A DNA stretch of 64,000 nt from Tillus elongatus. Its lineage: Eukaryota > Arthropoda > Insecta > Coleoptera > Cleridae. The translations under genes were made by a program, and so were the position numbers. The DNA is taken from assembly GCA_964006375.1 (NCBI GenBank), contig OZ023266.1, positions 14,148,565-14,212,564 of the forward strand, read 5' to 3'. Every line of letters begins with the position of its first letter. Within the stretch, counting starts at the first letter, position 1. This document shows, in pieces, positions 58,691-64,000 of this stretch. The notes beneath the pieces were generated by a model. It was not told the DNA's origin and made no database searches. It worked only from the letters and a program-made list of their open reading frames with translations.

Positions 58691-59458
58691 AGATGCGGAA
58701 AAAATATATATTTATTATATACGTCATATAAGCCATATTATTTTCTTTTTGTGTTCTTAGAGAGTGAATGTGATTTATTTTAGCTATTATAATCGAATTC
58801 ACTTTTTGTTGACATAACTTCACTATTTTTACTGAGTAAGTAAAGACTTTACTTCATATATATAATAAATTGTAAAAAGTTATATAAAAGAGTCATGCCA
58901 AATTTTGCAAGGTTCTACTATGAAACTTTTTTTTAGGTCTCATAAAGTCTTAGAATTTTAACTACTAGCTACATGTACCTACATGTTCTGACCAGTTTAA
59001 TTATTTGATCTGTACTTTGGCCTAAGTGATCAGGCAGAAATCAACTGAGTATATCTGCGGATAAATACATAGTTGGCGGTGCTTCTTGTTGCTGTGGCAG
59101 CGGCGTTATAACCAAGCCATAATTGACTTGGTATTTCACCCTGTATAACAATAAGCATGGACATTTTACTTATCCTGTATATCGAACTTTAGAATGATCA
59201 AGTAATGGTTCCGTGAGAAAAAACAATTGATAAAGTTTTTAGATCGTTTATAAGAATATCTGAATTGAGGATGGCCTAGTACACGGTATTTGTTTTTTCT
59301 TAACATTTTTAGATGGTAGATTTAAAATATATATTATGCTAAAATATACGTACTACCATTACCATTTGCAAAAACCAACAACATATAAATGAAGTATTCG
59401 AACATTTTGTGATACAGGATTTTTTCCGAATAATGCCGATTCTGACCCACTGTGCGCC
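58676..59458. mobile_element. TIR element inserted in the SINE head
   Basis: CGGCGCACAGTGGGT at the left and ACCCACTGTGCGCCG at the right are exact inverses, with weaker pairing inwards (TTCCGAATAATGCCGATTCT). On both sides the sequence continues as in composite copy 2 (GGCTACGG then ACATACATGTACAAGC). About 780 bp, no coding frame. Superfamily unknown; no clear duplication. Confidence 0.7.
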
Positions 59459-59459
59459 G

Positions 59460-60600
59460 CACATACATGTACAAGCAGCTACCAGGTATATATCGTAATA
59501 CATATTAAGCGTCTAACGTTAGATGATGCGTCCAGACTTTTTTTATTATATTTAGTATTTAATATTTCGTATCATTAGACCATATTTTTATCTTTGCTAT
59601 TTTAGCTGATCGATTTTTATAGTTAATTTTTTTAAATTTCAGGTAAGTTACTTTGTGGCTGCTTCCTTGGTTATGGTAAGCAATAATTTAATGTATTTAA
59701 TTTTAATACAATTTAATCTTCTTAATTTTCTTAGTCAAGTATTAATAATACATTCAGGATCAGTAAACAAGTTCGCCAGGGCACTAACATCTAAAGGTCA
59801 TACTATGAGCTCGCGGGTTTGTGTCATGTACGCAAAGAGTCCGTTTGTTGTCATTAAACGTTTAATAAACGTGTTCTGTGGTTAACCCTGTAGATAAGGA
59901 AATTTTCACTGTGTGATTTGACTATTTTGTACGCTAATTACAAATCTAAAATCATTCTACACCTGTACACTTGATTTTATTTATTATGATTTACAAATAA
60001 GCATGAAAAACTGCGTCTGTTGATCTTCGGTGGATTTAAACGTCTTTCAGAGTTTTCTGTAAAATGCTTATTGTCTTTTGTAAGATTATCGACAGCTAGC
60101 GCAGATCCAGAAAATTATTATGTCTGCATGTCTGACATAAAAACATATATCTATCTAACGTTGACATAGTATGAAAGTTTGCAGTAGATGTCATAAACTC
60201 ATTGTTCGAGAGACTGAAGAGACAAGAGACATCATCCATGTTGGCTCTATCTGAAACAAAACTTTTCTTTATTATGTGTCAGTGGCTTGCTTGGTCGTTC
60301 TTCGTTGCCGTTCGAATGACAACTGTCACCAGGCTTTATTACTGCATACGTCAGTGGCGCATCTTTGAGACAAAATGGAGGGTCACCAAGAAGACATTAA
60401 TTCAAAACAGATTACGTTTTAATAATAGAATGAATTTTTAAGTAATACGCATCCCCAAGAATTAGTCAAATCGTTCTAAAACTGCCTTAATTACAATTTT
60501 TGGATCAGTAAGGTCCAAGGTCATTTTATTGGTGTGTCATATTATATTATTTCTGTTAGCCGCTCCAGAAAGCGTGATTTTAATTATATATAACCTTGGT
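59460..60600. other. No gene supported
   Basis: Short open frames (76 and 79 codons on the plus strand at 59655 and 60202) match nothing I recognise. Confidence 0.4.
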
Positions 60601-60607
60601 TTTGGTA

Positions 60608-60832
60608 CATTCCTCTTCCGGGCTCGCCAATACTTTTCACCAGCTAATCTCTATACCTTATATACTTCACAAATAAGGCCAAACCTCGAATACTGCTCCC
60701 ACATCTGGGGTGCAGCTGCCGCTTCTACACTCTCTATCCTGGACTCCATTCAAAAGAGAGCTATACGTCTCATGGGTGACCCTACCCTCAACCAAAGGCT
60801 GCCATCCCTTTCCCACCGACGTGCCGTTGGTG

Positions 60833-60879
<47 letters not shown>

Positions 60880-61202
60880 AGATATCTGCACGGGCACTGC
60901 TCAGAGGAGCTTTCCTCCATAGTTCCCCCACCTGCTGCCCCCAACAGATCTACCAGGGGAACAGAGCGAATGCACCCTTTTACTGTCCAGGTCACCAGAC
61001 ATAGAATATCCTGTTATGCCCACTCTTTTGTCCCGAGGACTTCCAAGTTGTGGAATTCCTTGCCGGCACATGTTTTTCCTTCTCCGAACCTCTAAACCTT
61101 TAAGTCCAGAATTAACAAGTTGCCTCTTACCTCCTTGTCAACACCCACGGTACGACAGTATTTAGGCTGTAAGCCCTCGTGGTGTGTTGTTAAAATTTAA
61201 AA
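60608..61202 (+). pseudogene. LINE family A copy A6 with (CT)n expansion
   Basis: Begins FLFRARQYFSPANLYTLYTS and continues in one frame through LEYCSHIWGAAAASTLSILD, SIQKRAIRLMGDPTLNQRLP and AVGDLSLSLSLS (the (CT)n tract at 60834-60875). It goes on to YRYLHGHCSEELSSIVPPPA, TERMHPFTVQVTRHRI and TSKLWNSLPAHVFPSP, to about 61095. The 3' UTR and tail GTGTGTTGTTAAAATTTAA follow. The CT expansion adds Ser-Leu pairs without breaking the frame. It is only the thumb and C-terminus; no RT core remains. Confidence 0.87.
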
Positions 61203-61209
61203 AAAACAT

Positions 61210-62165
61210 TGCAACAAAAATAGTTACTAAACGTTATCACGTGAAAATGCTTCAAGAATATATGCAAATATCGAACATCCATGCAAGAAGCTAAACATGT
61301 ATAACGAGCTATACAATACAAGTTTAAATGTCAAGAAAAGCATCGAAATTCCTTCTAACCTCACTACATTAGAAGCTGTAGCAACATCCCCTGTCAGGTA
61401 GTTCAAATCATAAATGACCAATTTGGAAGTAAATTAATTCTACGAGCAGTTCGTATATGTTATTCTTGAATTTAGCGTGTTTAGCTAAGTAGCACTAAAT
61501 CTTACAAGACAGTTGACACATGTGAAGAGTGACTGTATACATAAGTATGCAGTCATATCAAAGACGTGTATTAGACAAGAACCGGAACATTGTCAGTAGG
61601 TATTGGGTAGCTTTGGCCAGACAGACTGCTACATTTGAACTACTGTGGTAAAGTATGAGATCTGCATTACCGACGTGACGTTTAACAGCTAGCGTTGACA
61701 GATGAGAGTTGACGTTATCTGGTGACATTAGCGCTGCCGTAGAGGCTTGGTCTCCCCACTATGTTCACTTAGGGCTCAGGTGGTCGATAGGGTCCCAATT
61801 TTAGGGATCCTTTTTGTGTATAAATCATAGTATGGAGGCCTCCACCCCAGGTCTAATAGTACTCCGAAAAGAAGCGAGGTTATGTTGACATGTTATTGGG
61901 CGTCATCGGCAGATGACGTCATCAAAATGATCTCCCTCTGCACATTTGTAGCCGGAGACGTTGTGTTCGTCTTGTTTCTAAAGATGACCACCGGTGGTTA
62001 CACGATCGTTGACGCCTCATTTAAATTCATGTACAATTTGTCGTCTATTATGAACAACCAAGTCCATCTCTGGATATATAGGTCAACCCTTGATAAAACT
62101 ATAATATTGTTTACATGTAAATAGATATAATTTATATTTTTTTTCTGCGAAGTGAATAATTTATT
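61210..62165. other. No gene supported
   Basis: 61600-62100 is slightly richer in G and C with an 80-codon open frame (61882-62124) of unknown identity. Confidence 0.35.
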
Positions 62166-62169
62166 AGTT

Positions 62170-62605
62170 AAAATATAAAAAAGTCTGGGCCCACAAATTT
62201 TTTTTTATAACTTTTTTTTTCTTGTAACATAAAAAACTAAATTTTGGTGTGTAGTTTACTTTTTATATCACAAACCCACCTACCAAATTTGGTTACCAGA
62301 CACTTTTAATTTTTTGAGATAAAAATATTTTCGAAAGAAAACTCAAAATTTTTCCGGAAAACCTGCCTTAATTATTTTAACTGACGAACTTGTCGAAGCC
62401 ACTTACAAAAGGAAGGCACGTACTAAATTATATCAAAATCGGCTCATTACTTTTTGAGTTATCGGTGTGACATTTATATATATAAACATTTAAAAATTTT
62501 AACTGACCCCAGATATGGGTTCTAAGGGTCCGTTTGAAGAAAATTTTAAAATTCAAAAGACTGGATCTCCCCATTCGTGATTTTTTTCTACGTAAATTCA
62601 CTAAA
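62170..62605 (+). mobile_element. (TA)n element copy T10 with almost no array
   Basis: Left module (CTAAATTTTGGTGTGTAGTT, CCAAATTTGGTTACC, GGAAAACCTGCC), GAGTTATCGGTGTGACATTT, only a few TA units (62476-62483), then the right half and AAATTCACTAAAA. The array is short here and over 200 bp in T9. Confidence 0.75.
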
Positions 62606-62614
62606 ATACATATA

Positions 62615-63509
62615 CAGGGTTAGTAAAAAATCCCCAAACGGTCGAGTATCTCTATTATTAATGACGCAATTTTGTTGGATTTTTGTAATGTCGGATGGTC
62701 ACAAATAAGCCTTTTTTATAACACATTTACTTTTTTATCACTTCCGTTTAACAGTAAATGACTCCAACTTAATTTTTGTAAATGGGACACCTTGTATTAT
62801 TTACCATTTTCGGATGCAGGATAAAAAAACTACTTTCTGAAACATCAACATGTTTTTTGTATTGATAAGATAACACCACAAAAATTAATAAAATATTCAT
62901 AATGCAAAATCAAGATACCTGTTATAAAAGTTTAATGTGATTTAAACTAAAGTAATTGTTCAAATTGTGCTCCGTCTACAACTTGGCAGTGATATAATCT
63001 ATCAACAAAATGTCTGATTGAATTTTGTATCGTCTCTGGCGTAATATGGTTGATTTCTTCAGTTATCCACTCCTGTAATTGTTCCAGATCATTAGGTAGT
63101 TTTTTTATGCACCTGAGACTTCAAGTGATCACACAAAAAGAAGTCCAGTGACGATAGGTCTGGAGAACAAGCTGGCCACTCAATTGCTCCTCTGCGTCCG
63201 ATCCAGTGGCCAGGAAATATTTGGTCCAAATCATCACGGACATTACTCGTAAAGTGTGGCGGAGGTCCATCTTCTTGGAACCAAATATTATAGCTTGGAT
63301 GATTAGGTCTCATTTGATTTGGAAACAGTACCTAAGTGCTAGTAGAAAAAAGTAAATGTGTTATAAAAGAAAGGTTTATTTGTGACCATTCTTCATTACA
63401 AAAATTACGTCATTAATAACAGACATGTTCGACCTTTCGGGAACTTTACAAAAATTACGTCATTAATAACAGACATGTTCGACCTTTCGGGAACTTTTTA
63501 CTAACCCTG
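62615..63509. mobile_element. DD41D mariner-like element with TIRs and TA duplication
   Basis: CAGGGTTAGTAAAAA at the left and TTTTTACTAACCCTG at the right begin inverted repeats of roughly 120 bp (through GGTCACAAATAA and GTAAATGTGTTATA). TA flanks both sides (62613-62614 and 63510-63511). A transposase remnant lies inside on the minus strand. At 895 bp it is an internal-deletion derivative. The right arm contains a 50-bp tandem duplication (63396-63445 and 63446-63495). Confidence 0.85.
62950..63313 (-). pseudogene. DD41D transposase C-terminal part
   Basis: Reads NIWFQEDGPPPHFTSNVRDD, then IFPGHWIGRRGAIEWPACSP and DLSSLDFFLCDHLKSQVHKK. The second and third Asp are separated by 41 residues, as in the gene at 15.3 kb. 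A shift in an A run then moves to PNDLEQLQEWITEEINHITP and ends FEQLL, the expected C-terminus. The N-terminal half and first Asp are deleted. This copy shows which termini (CAGGGTTAGT) the family uses. Confidence 0.85.
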
Positions 63510-63924
63510 TATATTTACTCATACGTACACTACAACAAATAACTAATTTTAAAATTGTCTTTTGTTGCAAATCTGCTTTTTTATTTGGATGCAGTTCCAT
63601 TAGCTGTTTGATCAGCTGTTTCTTTTGAACATTTTTTTACCTCTGCGATTTTCAGCGTGCAATTCCCTTTTCTGTTTGGTAGTACAGTCTCCTCTTTTGA
63701 TTAGCTTCTTGTCTTCTACGGACACCTGGATCTCCTCTGTTGCACTGGCTTTTATTATATATGTGCAGTTTTGCACTTATCTGTAAGCAAATTTGTCTGT
63801 GACTCATTTCGATGATAAACATGATATTTCGTCTCTCACAGCAGCGCAGGTTCTTCCTCGACCATACAGCCAAGAATCATAGTAGATTCGCTTAGGATAA
63901 TAAAACGAGTGCGGCGTTTCAATG

Positions 63925-64000
63925 TGATCATTCCTGGCGTTGATGATTGGCCATAGTCGTGGAAATAGACCGACGCTAAAGAAAAAATAAAAAAATATTG
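63925..64000 (+). repeat. SINE S2 tail fragment
   Basis: CCTGGCGTTGATGATTGGCC, ATAGTCGTGGAAATAGACCG and ACGCTAAAGAAAAAATAAAA match the S2 tail. It is cut by the window edge. Confidence 0.6.

Noticed and set aside
63652..63873. 73-codon minus-strand frame as a conserved protein
   Set aside because: The peptide matches no family I recognise, and neighbouring frames are equally open over short distances.

Overview
This is a stretch of AT-rich eukaryotic genomic DNA, almost certainly from an arthropod and most likely an insect (a beetle would fit, but the sequence does not prove it). The evidence is the repeat content: many 5'-truncated non-LTR retrotransposons of several clades, mariner-like transposases including a DD41D/DUF4817 type, tRNA-derived SINEs, MITEs, Penelope-like remnants, and long (TA)n arrays embedded in one interspersed repeat family. 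Operons, ribosome binding sites, rRNA genes and CRISPR arrays are absent. No host gene can be identified with confidence; two weak exon candidates (9.6-9.9 kb and 12.1-12.4 kb, minus strand) are listed as such.

Layout. 0-4.3 kb: a foldback insertion with a 13-bp target duplication, a (TA)n element carrying a four-unit 141-bp tandem repeat and a Penelope GIY-YIG scrap, then a CR1-like LINE. 4.5-9.3 kb: a DD41D transposase remnant, LINE fragments (one with its RNase H deleted) and a mariner N-terminal half. 10.2-15.2 kb: LINE family A copies, a gag-like fragment, a 42-bp perfect palindrome and duplicated endonuclease fragments. 15.3-18.5 kb: an almost intact DD41D transposase whose C-terminus runs into a MITE terminus, followed by a 276-bp tandem repeat derived from that terminus. 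18.5-26.6 kb: more (TA)n elements and the GACCGACC-type repeat family. 26.6-28.5 kb: the only fully intact enzyme gene, a tyrosine recombinase with a complete catalytic set, inside an interrupted MITE. 29.3-32.5 kb: a composite SINE/(TA)n/MITE unit whose MITE is split by a solo LTR. 33.9-47.7 kb: LINEs (R1/I-like, family A, Jockey, RTE-like) plus foldbacks. 48-59.5 kb: two more inverted copies of the composite unit, several (TA)n elements, nested TIR elements and a DD41D remnant. 60-64 kb: a LINE family A copy with an expanded (CT)n, and a DD41D element bounded by TIRs and a TA duplication.

Most pieces are broken parasites nested in each other. The recombinase gene at 27.2-28.3 kb stands out as intact. 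The most informative structural pattern is a multi-part composite (tRNA-derived SINE, hairpin, TA array, further modules, MITE) occurring three times in the same order, which suggests that it spreads or was amplified as one unit.
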